Below are positions 1-7,011 of a DNA stretch of 12,421 bases, one piece after another. Numbering within the stretch: position 1 is the first letter of the stretch; the number at the start of each line of letters is the position of its first letter. Under the pieces are notes generated by a model. It searched no databases. It saw only the letters and a list, made by a program, of their open reading frames with translations, and was not told where the DNA came from. The stretch is taken from the NCBI GenBank assembly GCA_023252065.1, contig JAHEXO010000004.1, forward strand, positions 1-12,421. Reading direction: 5' to 3'. Source of the stretch: Nocardioides sp. Lineage in GTDB: Bacteria > Actinomycetota > Actinomycetes > Propionibacteriales > Nocardioidaceae. Position numbers and translations under genes: made by a program.

Positions 1-788
1 CCCGGATCGGGGTCCTGGCTCCCGAGGGCGCCCGCACGGCCATCCGCGAGCTGTTCCTCTCCCACGTGATCGGCGGCAAGCACCTCAGCAGCCGCGACGA
101 CTTCCTGGCGATGGTGCAGGGCGCGACTCCCGACGTCGTGCTCACCGGCGTCGAGCTCCTCGCAGAGGCGGCCGGTGACACCGTCGTCGTCGACGTGGGC
201 GGAGCGACCACCGACGTGCACAGCGTCGTCGAGCTCGACCCGGAGGACGCCGGCCTCGGCCGCGAGGTGGTCGCCACGACCCGGGTGACCCGGACCGTCG
301 AGGGCGACCTCGGCATGCGGTGGTCGGCGGTGACCACCGCCGAGGCCGCCGGGCGCGACGATCTCGCCGCGGCCGCCGTACGCCGTCACGACGACGTCGG
401 CTTCGTGCCCGAGGACGACGCGGAGAGCGCCCTCGACGAGGAGATCGCCCGTGCGGCCGTGGGCCTCGCCCTGCGTCGGCACGCGGGCCGCAGCAAGGTG
501 GTGGTCAGCCCCGAGGGCCGGGTCGTCGAGCGCACCGGCAAGGACCTGCGCGAGGTCTACCTGCTCGTGGGGTCGTGCGGGGTGCTGCGACACGGCCGCC
601 CGGGCGTGGCCCAGCGGGTGTTCGCCGGCAGCGTCGGCGAGGTGGACGGCGGCTGGCAGCTGCCCCGTCGGGCCGAGGTCGTCGTCGACACCGACTACGT
701 CCTGGCTGCCGCGGGGCTGCTGGCCACGGCACACCGTGACGCGGCGGTCGTCCTCGTGTCCGGGCTGGCGACGGCTCCGACCGCCTAG
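1..788 (+). CDS. GlmL/MutL-type glutamate mutase accessory protein, 3' part
   Basis: The gene enters from outside the window. Codons run in frame from base 3 to TAG at 786-788, giving the last 261 residues. The fragment carries a phosphate-binding-type loop DVGGATTDVHS, typical of ASKHA-fold ATPases, and near its C-terminus YLLVGSCGVLRHGRPG, which resembles the conserved GSGGVLRH stretch of the GlmL/MutL family. Family members are about 450-600 residues long, so roughly the C-terminal half is present. GlmL proteins are encoded beside adenosylcobalamin-dependent mutases such as glutamate mutase and are thought to act as ATP-dependent accessory or reactivating proteins. No mutase subunit is visible here; if present it lies upstream. 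The family call is fairly secure; the partner enzyme is unknown. The next gene follows within about 10 bases, so the two may be co-transcribed. Confidence 0.82.
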   Translation, partial: RIGVLAPEGARTAIRELFLSHVIGGKHLSSRDDFLAMVQGATPDVVLTGVELLAEAAGDTVVVDVGGATTDVHSVVELDPEDAGLGREVVATTRVTRTVEGDLGMRWSAVTTAEAAGRDDLAAAAVRRHDDVGFVPEDDAESALDEEIARAAVGLALRRHAGRSKVVVSPEGRVVERTGKDLREVYLLVGSCGVLRHGRPGVAQRVFAGSVGEVDGGWQLPRRAEVVVDTDYVLAAAGLLATAHRDAAVVLVSGLATAPTA

Positions 789-798
789 GGTGACGTCC

Positions 799-2184
799 GT
801 GAGCAACGACGCGCGTCCGGAGACGCCTGCCGAGAGCAGGGCGCGGGAGCGGCTCACCCAGCGGCTGGCCCACCAGTGGGCCAACGTCCGCTCCGAGCGT
901 CGTACCGAGCTGGAGCCCGTGGCCACCGGACCATCCAACCTGCGACGCGCCAGGGTGCCCTACGGCGTCGACCTGGCTGCCCAGTGGGCGTGGCGACTGC
1001 TGCTGATCGGGTTCGCCTCCTACGTGTTGTTCCGGTTGATGCAGTTCTTCGCCGAGCTGACGATCCCGGTGGTCGTCGCCCTGCTGATCAGCGCCCTTGC
1101 CGCGCCTTTGGTCGGGTGGCTGCAGCGGATCGGCATCCCGCGTGGGTTCGCGGCGTTCCTCGTCGTGCTCGGGGGGCTGGCGCTGGTGGCGTCCATGCTC
1201 GGCTTCGCAGGGCAGCAGGTGGCCGCCGGCGCCAACGACCTGGCCAACCAGGTGTCGGCCGGCCTGAACGAGATCAAGGACTGGCTGCGCACCGGACCGC
1301 TCCACGTGAGCGACCAGCAGATCAACGACTACATCCAGAAGGCGTCCGACTCGCTGCAGAACCAGGCGAAGAGCGGCAAGGTGCTCAGCCAGGTCACCGG
1401 CATCGGCTCGGCGCTGACCCACATCCTGGCCGGGCTCTTCCTGGTGCTCTTCTCGACCTACTTCTTCCTCGCGGACGGCGACCGGATCTGGTCCTGGATC
1501 GTGCGGATCGCCCCCCGCGCGGCGCGGGCCCACGTCGACAGCTCCGGCCGGGTGGCCTGGGTCTCGCTCACCCAGTTCGTGCGGGCGACGGTGATCGTGG
1601 CCATCACCGACGCGGTCGGGGTCATGATCGCCGCCTCGATCCTGCAGGTGCAGTTCGTGCTCGCGATCGGCGTGATCGTCTTCCTCGGCGCCTTCGTGCC
1701 GATCGTGGGTGCCTTCGTCGCCGGCACGGTCGCGGTCCTGGTCGCACTGGTCGACCACGGGCCGGTGGTGGCGCTGCTGATGCTCGGCGCGGTCGTGCTG
1801 GTGCAGCAGATCGAGAGCCACGTGCTGCAGCCGTTCCTGATGGGCCGTTTCGTGTCGATCCATCCCCTCGGGATCATCATCGCCATCGCGGCCGGCATCC
1901 TGCTGGCGGGCGTGGCCGGCGCCCTGGTCGCCGTACCGTTCGCTGCCGCCGCCAACGCCGTCGTCCAGCACCTCGCGACCCAGACCACGGTCGGGGAGGA
2001 TCCCGAAGAGGCGCTCGAGGACGACTATGCCCAGACCGGGGACCGGCCCCGGGCCGATGTCCTCGACGCCGACCCGGAGGACGACGGCGGTGTCGGCGAC
2101 TCGGACGACGCCGGGCTGGCCGACCAGTACGACCCGCCGCCCAGCGACGTGGAGCCGGAGGACGAGGAGGGTGGCGATGGGTGA
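799..2184 (+). CDS. AI-2E/PerM-family (UPF0118) membrane transporter
   Basis: This 461-residue polytopic membrane protein has a hydrophilic N-terminus of about 65 residues and two membrane spans before a soluble, mostly helical middle part. Further spans carry GAFVPIVGAFVAG and QQIESHVLQPFLMGR, the characteristic C-terminal motifs of the AI-2E/PerM family. Members are linked to autoinducer-2 export, Na+/H+ antiport or unknown cargo, so the substrate cannot be named. The last 70 or so residues form an Asp/Glu-rich soluble tail, probably cytoplasmic and not part of the family core. GTG at 799 is chosen because TAGGGT at 786-791 sits 7 bases upstream and can serve as a -10 hexamer for a leaderless start, or its AGGG as a weak ribosome site. 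GTG at 790 is the alternative. The stop overlaps the ilvA start by 8 bases. Confidence 0.9.
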   Translation: MSNDARPETPAESRARERLTQRLAHQWANVRSERRTELEPVATGPSNLRRARVPYGVDLAAQWAWRLLLIGFASYVLFRLMQFFAELTIPVVVALLISALAAPLVGWLQRIGIPRGFAAFLVVLGGLALVASMLGFAGQQVAAGANDLANQVSAGLNEIKDWLRTGPLHVSDQQINDYIQKASDSLQNQAKSGKVLSQVTGIGSALTHILAGLFLVLFSTYFFLADGDRIWSWIVRIAPRAARAHVDSSGRVAWVSLTQFVRATVIVAITDAVGVMIAASILQVQFVLAIGVIVFLGAFVPIVGAFVAGTVAVLVALVDHGPVVALLMLGAVVLVQQIESHVLQPFLMGRFVSIHPLGIIIAIAAGILLAGVAGALVAVPFAAAANAVVQHLATQTTVGEDPEEALEDDYAQTGDRPRADVLDADPEDDGGVGDSDDAGLADQYDPPPSDVEPEDEEGGDG

Positions 2185-3391
2185 CGTGGTGCGGGTGTCC
2201 CTCGAGGACATCGAGCGGGCCGCCGACCTGATCAAGGCGATCGCGGTGCGCACCCCGATGGAGGGGGCACGCTGGCTGTCCGCGCTGACCGGCAGCCGGG
2301 TCCGCCTCAAGTGCGAGAACCTCCAGCGCGCCGGGTCGTTCAAGGTGCGCGGCGCCTACACGCGGATCTCGGCCCTCTCGGCGGAGGAACGAGCCCGCGG
2401 TGTCGTCGCCGCGTCGGCCGGCAACCATGCGCAAGGTGTCGCTCTGGCAGCGCAGACGCTCGGGATCAAGGCCACCGTCTTCATGCCCGAGGGTGCGCCG
2501 ATCCCCAAGGAGAACGCGACTCGGGGGTACGGCGCGGACGTGGTCTTCGCTGGCCGCTACCTGGAGGACTCCCTCGTCGCGGCCCGGGAGTTCCAGGAGC
2601 AGACCGGCGCCGTCCTGATCCATCCCTTCGACTCCACCGAGATCGTCGCCGGCCAGGGCACGGTCGGCCTGGAGATCCTCGAGGACGCCCCCGACGTCGA
2701 GACCGTCGTCGTTCCGTGTGGCGGTGGTGGTCTGCTGTCGGGCATCGCGGTCGCGATAAAGGCCAAGCGGCCCGACGTACAGCTGATCGGTGTCCAGGCC
2801 GAGGGGGCCGCAGCCTTCCCGCCCTCGTTGGCCGCCGGCCACCCGGTGAAGCTCACGGCGATGAGCACGATGGCCGACGGCATCGCGGTCGGGCTGCCGG
2901 GCGAGATGACGTTCGCTGCCGTGCGCGACCTCGTCGACGACATCGTCACCGTGTCCGAGACCTCGCTGTCACGCGCCGTGCTGGCCACCCTCGAGCGGGC
3001 CAAGCTGGTGGCCGAGCCCGCAGGCGCGGCGGCCGTCGCCGCCATCCTCGACGACCCCGGACGCTTCTCGACCTCCACGGTCGCGGTGCTCTCCGGAGGC
3101 AACATCGACCCGCTGTTGCTGGGCAAGGTGATCCAGCACGGCATGGCCGCGGCCGGTCGCTACCTCACGCTGACGCTGCGCATCCCCGACCGGCCCGGCG
3201 GCCTGGCGACGTTGCTCACCGACCTCGCCGCGGCCGGGGCCAACGTGATCGAGGTCGCGCACGCCCGGATCCACGAGGACCTCTCGCTCGACGAGGTCGA
3301 GGTCCACCTCCAGCTGGAGACGCGGGGGCTGGCCCATGCCGACACCCTGCTCACCCATCTCCGCGAGCGCGGCTACCGGGTGTTGGAGTAG
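2177..3391 (+). CDS. ilvA: threonine ammonia-lyase (threonine dehydratase) with ACT domain
   Basis: This PLP enzyme converts L-threonine to 2-oxobutanoate and ammonia, which feeds isoleucine synthesis or threonine breakdown. The 404-residue protein has the fold-type II signature: SFKVRGAY with the PLP lysine at residue 56, SAGNHAQG at about 80-87, the glycine loop PCGGGGLLSG at 180-189 that holds the PLP phosphate, and SGGN at 306-309. From about residue 329 (YLTLTLRIPDRPGG) one ACT domain follows. The length and single ACT domain match the short threonine dehydratases common in Actinobacteria, not the about 510-residue IlvA of E. coli with its double regulatory domain. It may therefore be biosynthetic or catabolic. 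ATG 2177 has a strong ribosome site (AGGAGGG, about 2166-2172) inside the transporter tail; the 8-base overlap suggests translational coupling. Confidence 0.93.
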   Translation: MGDVVRVSLEDIERAADLIKAIAVRTPMEGARWLSALTGSRVRLKCENLQRAGSFKVRGAYTRISALSAEERARGVVAASAGNHAQGVALAAQTLGIKATVFMPEGAPIPKENATRGYGADVVFAGRYLEDSLVAAREFQEQTGAVLIHPFDSTEIVAGQGTVGLEILEDAPDVETVVVPCGGGGLLSGIAVAIKAKRPDVQLIGVQAEGAAAFPPSLAAGHPVKLTAMSTMADGIAVGLPGEMTFAAVRDLVDDIVTVSETSLSRAVLATLERAKLVAEPAGAAAVAAILDDPGRFSTSTVAVLSGGNIDPLLLGKVIQHGMAAAGRYLTLTLRIPDRPGGLATLLTDLAAAGANVIEVAHARIHEDLSLDEVEVHLQLETRGLAHADTLLTHLRERGYRVLE

Positions 3392-3407
3392 AGCGAGGAC
3401 GCGGTGA

Positions 3408-3422
3408 TTCCGCGGAGCGGAA
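3408..3422. terminator. short hairpin downstream of ilvA
   Basis: TTCCGC (3408-3413) and GCGGAA (3417-3422) form a perfect 6-bp stem with a 3-base loop, 17 bases after the ilvA stop. No T-run follows. It lies between convergent ilvA and greA and may be part of a bidirectional termination region. Confidence 0.35.
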
Positions 3423-3445
3423 GCACCACGACCAGAGCGCGCCCA

Positions 3446-3461
3446 CGCGAGCTTGCTCGCG
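3446..3461. terminator. GC-rich hairpin between convergent ilvA and greA
   Basis: CGCGAG (3446-3451) pairs with CTCGCG (3456-3461) around a CTTG loop. It lies 32 bases past the greA stop on the minus strand and 55 bases past the ilvA stop on the plus strand. No T-run follows, as is usual for actinobacterial terminators, so its function is inferred from position. Confidence 0.4.
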
Positions 3462-3492
3462 AGTGTTTGACGTTGACAGAGTGACCTGACGT

Positions 3493-3966
3493 CTACGGGA
3501 TGAACGGGACGGCGCTGATGATCTCGATCTTCGCCGTACGGCCGTTGGGCTGCTCGAAGTCGACGGTCTCGCCGGCCTTGTGGCCCTTCAGGGCGGCACC
3601 GAGCGGTGACTCGGGGGAGTAGACCTCGATGCCGGAGTGGTCCTCGGCGATCTCGCGGGCGCCGAGCACGAACTGCTCCTCGTCGTCACCGGCGTAGCGG
3701 TAGCTGACCAGCTTGCCGGCCGAGACCTCCTGGTCGTCGGGCGACGGCGCGGTGCTGGCCGAGCTGAGCAGCTCCTCCAGCTGACGGATGCGGCCCTCGT
3801 TGGTGCCCTGCTCGTCCTTGGCGGCGTGGTAACCGCCGTTCTCCTTCAGGTCACCTTCGTCGCGCGCGGAGCTGATCCGCTCGACGATCTCGGCACGGAG
3901 GGGTCCGCGTCGCTCCTCGAGCTCGGCGTGGAGCCGGTCGAAGGTCTGCTGGGTCAGCCAGGTCAT
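3493..3966 (-). CDS. greA: transcription elongation factor GreA
   Basis: GreA binds the secondary channel of RNA polymerase and stimulates cleavage of the backtracked RNA 3' end, rescuing stalled complexes. The 157-residue product has the usual family length. Residues 1 to about 75 form the antiparallel coiled coil, with the tip sequence ARDEGDLKENGGYHAAKDEQG-like around 34-54 carrying the two conserved acidic residues (Asp39, Glu42) that coordinate the catalytic Mg2+ in polymerase. The C-terminal FKBP-like domain contains SPESPLGAALKGHKAGETV. ATG 3966 is preceded by GGAGGAG, a strong ribosome site. The next gene upstream on the same strand is DUF4307, 181 bases away, beyond a hairpin and a candidate -10 element, so greA probably has its own promoter. 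Confidence 0.97.
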   Translation of the reverse strand: MTWLTQQTFDRLHAELEERRGPLRAEIVERISSARDEGDLKENGGYHAAKDEQGTNEGRIRQLEELLSSASTAPSPDDQEVSAGKLVSYRYAGDDEEQFVLGAREIAEDHSGIEVYSPESPLGAALKGHKAGETVDFEQPNGRTAKIEIISAVPFIP

Positions 3967-4075
3967 GCGGAACTCTCCTCCAGGCGTGGGGGGACGCCCG
4001 TGTCATGTCGAAGTGGTACGCCACCGGATCAGGTCAGTCGCTGGTTGCGTCGTCGTGGCGCGGCCAGAAGCCGAA

Positions 4076-4081
4076 AGTCTA
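4076..4081 (-). promoter_or_regulatory. candidate -10 element for greA
   Basis: On the minus strand the hexamer reads TAGACT, matching the actinobacterial TANNNT -10 consensus and identical to the hexamer before mca. It would place transcription start near 4069 and give a leader of about 100 bases. I see no good -35 match, so this is tentative. Confidence 0.4.
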
Positions 4082-4120
4082 CCAAGACAGCGGCTCGGAA
4101 CCCACAAACGCGCAGGTCAG

Positions 4121-4138
4121 GCCACCCTTACAGGTGGC
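4121..4138 (-). terminator. hairpin after the DUF4307 gene
   Basis: GCCACC (4121-4126) and GGTGGC (4133-4138) form a perfect 6-bp stem with a 6-base loop, starting 9 bases beyond the DUF4307 stop. No U-tract follows. Position suggests it separates the DUF4307 transcript from greA. Confidence 0.45.
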
Positions 4139-4147
4139 TCGCACTGG

Positions 4148-4549
4148 TCAGCGCGGTCGGTCCTGGCCATCGGCGGTACAACCCGGTACGTCGACCGCGC
4201 TCGCCAGGCGCTCGGTGCGGACCGTCACCCGGTTGACGCCGTCGCGCGGGGTGAAGACCAGCTCGCCCACGATGGTGTGGTCGGAGGCGAGTGCCTGCAC
4301 GGTGCACCGGGGGTGGGACGACGCGTCATGGATGGTGACCCGGAGCGAGGCGGCGGCGTGGTGGGCGTCGACGGGGTCGAAGCCCAGCAGCTCGGACTCG
4401 ACCTTCGGGGTCGCCTGCACGAACGTCGCCCAGGCGACCCAGCCCAGGGCGACCACGGCCAGCACGACGACTCCGCCGATCGTGAGCCGCCGACGCCACG
4501 CGGGCGGGGCGGCGTACCGCTCGGTCAGGGTCTGGTCCACGCCGCTCAT
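4148..4549 (-). CDS. DUF4307 single-pass membrane protein
   Basis: The 133-residue protein has a short cytoplasmic-type N-terminus with the ERY motif (residues 10-12) typical of DUF4307. A basic RRR (19-21) precedes one membrane span at about 22-43. The remaining 90 residues are probably extracytoplasmic (inferred from positive-inside). The soluble part looks like a small beta-rich domain and has two cysteines, in HPRCTV and VPGCTA, that could form a disulfide. The function of the family is unknown. Its place between greA and mca is, from memory, the same as in Mycobacterium (Rv1080c-Rv1082), which supports the identification. The start at 4549 lies 23 bases from the divergent mca start; AGGTG five bases upstream may act as a ribosome site, or TAGGTG as an imperfect -10 for a leaderless message. 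Confidence 0.85.
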   Translation of the reverse strand: MSGVDQTLTERYAAPPAWRRRLTIGGVVVLAVVALGWVAWATFVQATPKVESELLGFDPVDAHHAAASLRVTIHDASSHPRCTVQALASDHTIVGELVFTPRDGVNRVTVRTERLASAVDVPGCTADGQDRPR

Positions 4550-4558
4550 GGTGACACC

Positions 4559-4564
4559 TAGACT
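4559..4564 (+). promoter_or_regulatory. -10 element for a probable leaderless mca mRNA
   Basis: TAGACT fits TANNNT and is followed by 8 bases before ATG 4573. There is no Shine-Dalgarno sequence in that gap. This spacing puts the transcription start at or very near the A of the start codon. The element lies in the 23-bp gap between divergent DUF4307 and mca starts. Confidence 0.55.
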
Positions 4565-4572
4565 TGGCGACC

Positions 4573-5466
4573 ATGTCTCCGGACCCCGCTCCGCGCCCCG
4601 GCGCGGGCCTGCGCCTCATGCACGTCCACGCCCACCCCGACGACGAGTCGAGCAAGGGTGCGGCGACCACGGCGAAGTACGTCGCCGAGGGGGTCGACGT
4701 CCACGTCGCGACCTGTACCGGCGGTGAGCGCGGCTCGATCCTCAACCCCAAGATGGACCGGCCCGACATCGCCGCCAACATCACCGAGGTACGCCGCCAG
4801 GAGATGGAGCGCGCGCGTGACATCCTCGGCATCCGCCAGGACTGGCTGGGTTTCGTCGACTCCGGGTGGCCCGAGGGCGACCCGCCGCCGCCGCTGCCGG
4901 AGGGGTGCTTCGCCCTGGTGCCGCTGGAGGAGGCGACCGAGCGGCTGGTCCGTCTGGTCCGTGACTTCAAGCCCCACGTGATGACGACGTACGACGAGAA
5001 GGGCGGCTACCCGCATCCCGACCACGTCCGCTGCCACGAGGTGAGCGTGGCGGCGTTCGAGGCGGCCGGCGACCCCGACCGGTTCCCCGACGCGGGCGAG
5101 CCCTGGCAGCCGCTGAAGCTCTACTACCACCACGGCTGGAGCTACGCGAAGCTCAAGGCGATCAACGACGCCATGCTCGCCCACGGTCTGGAGTCGCCGT
5201 ACGCCGAGCGGATGGAGAAGTGGGAGCGTGACGAGGCGTGGGAGAAGCGGGTCACGACGCGGGTGCCCTGCTCGGACTACTTCGGCGTCCGCGACCAGGC
5301 CCTGCTGGCCCATGCGACCCAGATCGACCCCGACGGCGCGTGGTTCGCGATCCCGCACGCGATCCAGGCGCAGGTGTGGCCGACCGAGGACTACGAGCTG
5401 GTGACCAGCCACGTCGACACCGAGCTGCCCGAGGACGACCTGTTCGCGGGGATCCGGGGTCGCTGA
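4573..5466 (+). CDS. mca: mycothiol S-conjugate amidase
   Basis: Mca is a zinc amidase that cleaves mycothiol conjugates of electrophiles and drugs, releasing a mercapturic acid for export and GlcN-Ins for recycling; it belongs to the LmbE/PIG-L deacetylase superfamily with MshB. The 297-residue protein shows AHPDDE at 20-25 (zinc ligands His21 and Asp24; Asp23 the presumed general base) and YPHPDH at 146-151 (third ligand His151; His148 matching the MshB active-site His). [17 protein letters not shown] sequence around 47-59 and DSGWPEG near 96-102 also match the family. The long GWSYAKLKA insertion and full length favour Mca over MshB, though MshB cannot be wholly excluded. ATG 4573 is chosen over TTG 4564 because of the -10 hexamer and the family N-terminus. 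A small membrane-protein gene follows after 28 bases. Confidence 0.93.
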   Translation: MSPDPAPRPGAGLRLMHVHAHPDDESSKGAATTAKYVAEGVDVHVATCTGGERGSILNPKMDRPDIAANITEVRRQEMERARDILGIRQDWLGFVDSGWPEGDPPPPLPEGCFALVPLEEATERLVRLVRDFKPHVMTTYDEKGGYPHPDHVRCHEVSVAAFEAAGDPDRFPDAGEPWQPLKLYYHHGWSYAKLKAINDAMLAHGLESPYAERMEKWERDEAWEKRVTTRVPCSDYFGVRDQALLAHATQIDPDGAWFAIPHAIQAQVWPTEDYELVTSHVDTELPEDDLFAGIRGR

Positions 5467-5494
5467 GCGCCGAGGCGCCTGAGACACTGGGCGC

Positions 5495-5743
5495 ATGCTC
5501 GCCCCGCTGTCTCTGCTGATCCAGGCTGCCGCGTCCGACCCGGTGCCGAGCGACAACAACGTCAAGGCCGGCTGGGTCGCCTTCGGCGTCGTCCTGGTGC
5601 TGATCGTGGCCGTGGTGTTCCTGCTCCGCAGCTTCACCAAGCAGCTGAAGAAGGTGGAGAAGGCCAACGACGCGGGCGTCTACGACGAGCACGCGTCGAC
5701 CGAGCCCGGCCTCCCGCCGACCACGGTCGAGCGCGACCGCTGA
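5495..5743 (+). CDS. small single-pass membrane protein downstream of mca
   Basis: The 82-residue protein has a short polar N-terminal part (about residues 11-24), a strong membrane span at about 25-45 (AGWVAFGVVLVLIVAVVFLLR), and a charged tail beginning SFTKQLKKVEKAND that could form a short helix. It contains no known catalytic motif. In size and position it matches the small membrane protein next to mca in mycobacteria (Rv1083; from memory), so it may accompany the mycothiol amidase, but no function is known. There is no ribosome site; GAGACA at 5481-5486 stands 8 bases before ATG, similar in spacing to the mca -10, so a leaderless start is possible. Its stop is 3 bases from the convergent aldolase-family gene. 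Confidence 0.8.
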   Translation: MLAPLSLLIQAAASDPVPSDNNVKAGWVAFGVVLVLIVAVVFLLRSFTKQLKKVEKANDAGVYDEHASTEPGLPPTTVERDR

Positions 5744-5746
5744 GCC

Positions 5747-6415
5747 TCACACCCTCCGCGTGCCGGCGTCCGCGAACGCCATCGCCCGCTGCAGGGCAGC
5801 AGCGCGCATCTCCTCGGGGATCGCGACCGGTCCGCCGGCGAGCCCGGCGGTGAGCGAGGCCTGGGCGGCCTCCTCGACGACACCGCCGACCAGCACCGCC
5901 AGCTCCGGCGTGCGGTGGAAGACGAGCACGCCGTGGTTGGCCAGCAGGACTGCCGGGTTGCCGGGGATCACGGCGTTCCTGATCTCAGCGACCGCCTCGT
6001 CGGATCCGCGCGGCGCGTAGCCCGCCACCGGGACGCCGTCGGCCAGGCCGAACATCGCCAGGGCCTCGATCCAGCACTCGATCCGGCGGCCTGCGACGGC
6101 GTACGCCGTGGCGTAGGGCGAGTGGGTGTGGATCACGCAGCCGACGTCGTCGCGGTCGTCGTACATCGCGGTGTGCATGGCCACCACCGCCCCCTGGATC
6201 GGCGGCAGGTTGCCCTCGCGCAGCACGCCGTCGAGGCCGACCCGAGCGACGCCGGTCGCGTCGAGGCCCTTCATCGACGGGCCGCTCGAGAAGTACATCT
6301 CGTCGCTGCCCGGGTCGCGGACGCTGACGTTGCCGTGTCCGTTGGCGGAGATCGCGCCGCCGGCGACGACTGCCGCTGCTGTGGCGACCACCCGGTCGAC
6401 CAGGTCGTGGTCCAT
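5747..6415 (-). CDS. class II aldolase/adducin-family protein
   Basis: The 222-residue protein has the core of the FucA/AraD/MtnB family: NGHGNVSVR at 25-33, SSGPSMKGLD at 43-52 (phosphate-site region), HTHSPYATA at 96-104 and ANHGVLVF at 159-166. His96, His98 and His161 are the expected zinc ligands. Relatives cleave or epimerise sugar phosphates (L-fuculose-1-phosphate aldolase, L-ribulose-5-phosphate epimerase) or dehydrate methylthioribulose-1-phosphate. The position of FucA catalytic Glu73 appears to be Gln74 here (LPPIQG), so the usual aldol chemistry is uncertain. No kinase, isomerase or transporter lies nearby to name a substrate. ATG 6415 has GAGGTG as ribosome site. It diverges from the DUF4190 gene, with an inverted repeat between them. 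Confidence 0.87.
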   Translation of the reverse strand: MDHDLVDRVVATAAAVVAGGAISANGHGNVSVRDPGSDEMYFSSGPSMKGLDATGVARVGLDGVLREGNLPPIQGAVVAMHTAMYDDRDDVGCVIHTHSPYATAYAVAGRRIECWIEALAMFGLADGVPVAGYAPRGSDEAVAEIRNAVIPGNPAVLLANHGVLVFHRTPELAVLVGGVVEEAAQASLTAGLAGGPVAIPEEMRAAALQRAMAFADAGTRRV

Positions 6416-6463
6416 CTGTCACCTCGTATCGTCCGTGCTGCCCAGGACCCGAGTGGCCACAAC

Positions 6464-6491
6464 GTACTCCGCTCCGGCGTACCAGGAGTAC
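6464..6491. promoter_or_regulatory. operator-like inverted repeat between divergent genes
   Basis: GTACTCC (6464-6470) and GGAGTAC (6485-6491) are perfect inverted copies with centres 21 bases apart, two helical turns. The repeat lies in the 120-bp space between the divergent aldolase-family and DUF4190 genes. Binding by a dimeric regulator is inferred; no regulator gene is adjacent. Confidence 0.4.
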
Positions 6492-6535
6492 CTCGAGATC
6501 GAGAGAGTCCTGGAGGACTCGGCGAGGAGCGTGCC

Positions 6536-6872
6536 GTGAGCAGCATCCCAGGCGGTACTCCGGGGAACGCAGGATTCGCCGGTGGTTGCCAGGCGTCACC
6601 ACACGCCGGACTGCCCACCTCCGAGGCCACCAACGCCGCGGTCACCCCTCGAGACGCGAGCCCGCAACGCGCTGGTGCTCGGTGTCCTCGGCCTCCTCCC
6701 GTTCGGCATCGTCGTGGGGATCCCTGCCATCGTGGTCGGTCTCCACTCGTTGAGGCGGATCGACGCCAGCGACGGGGAGCTGAGGGGTCGGGGCCTCGCC
6801 TGGTGCGGGATCGTCCTCGGCTGGGTCAGCGTCGTGTTCTTCGCCGTGCTGCTCCACCTCGCCTACCGCTGA
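6536..6872 (+). pseudogene. DUF4190 membrane protein, copy 1, frame broken at a C4 run
   Basis: GTG 6536 follows GAGGAG by 6 bases and opens a Gly/Pro-rich segment (SSIPGGTPGNAGFAGG, then QASPHAGLP). That frame runs into unrelated sequence after the CCCC run at 6645-6648. The DUF4190 domain continues one base out of phase: ARNALVLGVLGLLPFGIVVG and the following spans, LRRID, RGRGLAWCGIVLG and a last span, ending at 6872. Removing one C restores VTLETRARNALVLG and a 111-residue protein that aligns without gaps to copy 2. The corrected product has a cytoplasmic-type tail and two to three membrane spans; DUF4190 has no known function. A shorter product from GTG 6582 could keep the membrane part. 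A sequencing error in the homopolymer, a real mutation or programmed frameshifting are all possible. Confidence 0.72.
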
Positions 6873-6906
6873 CCCGCCCGATTCGCTCGGCGCGCTGGCA
6901 ACGAAG

Positions 6907-6921
6907 GGCCGCCGATCGGCC
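6907..6921. other. weak hairpin between the two DUF4190 copies
   Basis: GGCCG (6907-6911) and CGGCC (6917-6921) make a 5-bp stem with a 5-base loop, 35 bases past the stop of copy 1. It could end that transcript but is short. The rest of the 139-base gap between the copies shows no gene. Confidence 0.25.
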
Positions 6922-7011
6922 TGCGACCTTGGGCACTAGTGCTGTGCTGTGCGCGCCCCCACCGGCGTAGCGTCGAGGAGAAGGGTCCCGGTGACCCACG
7001 AGGAGCCGATC

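Noticed and set aside
505..2343. A 612-codon open frame on the minus strand
   Set aside because: It lies antisense to the PerM-family gene, is full of Arg, His, Asp and Gly, has no recognisable domain and is a typical high-GC shadow.
3466..3478. TTGACG and TTGACA, a -35-like pair on the plus strand
   Set aside because: No plus-strand gene follows; the next gene is convergent greA, and no -10 was found.
4564..4572. TTG 4564 as the mca start
   Set aside because: It overlaps the -10 hexamer and adds residues that the family lacks; ATG 4573 fits better.
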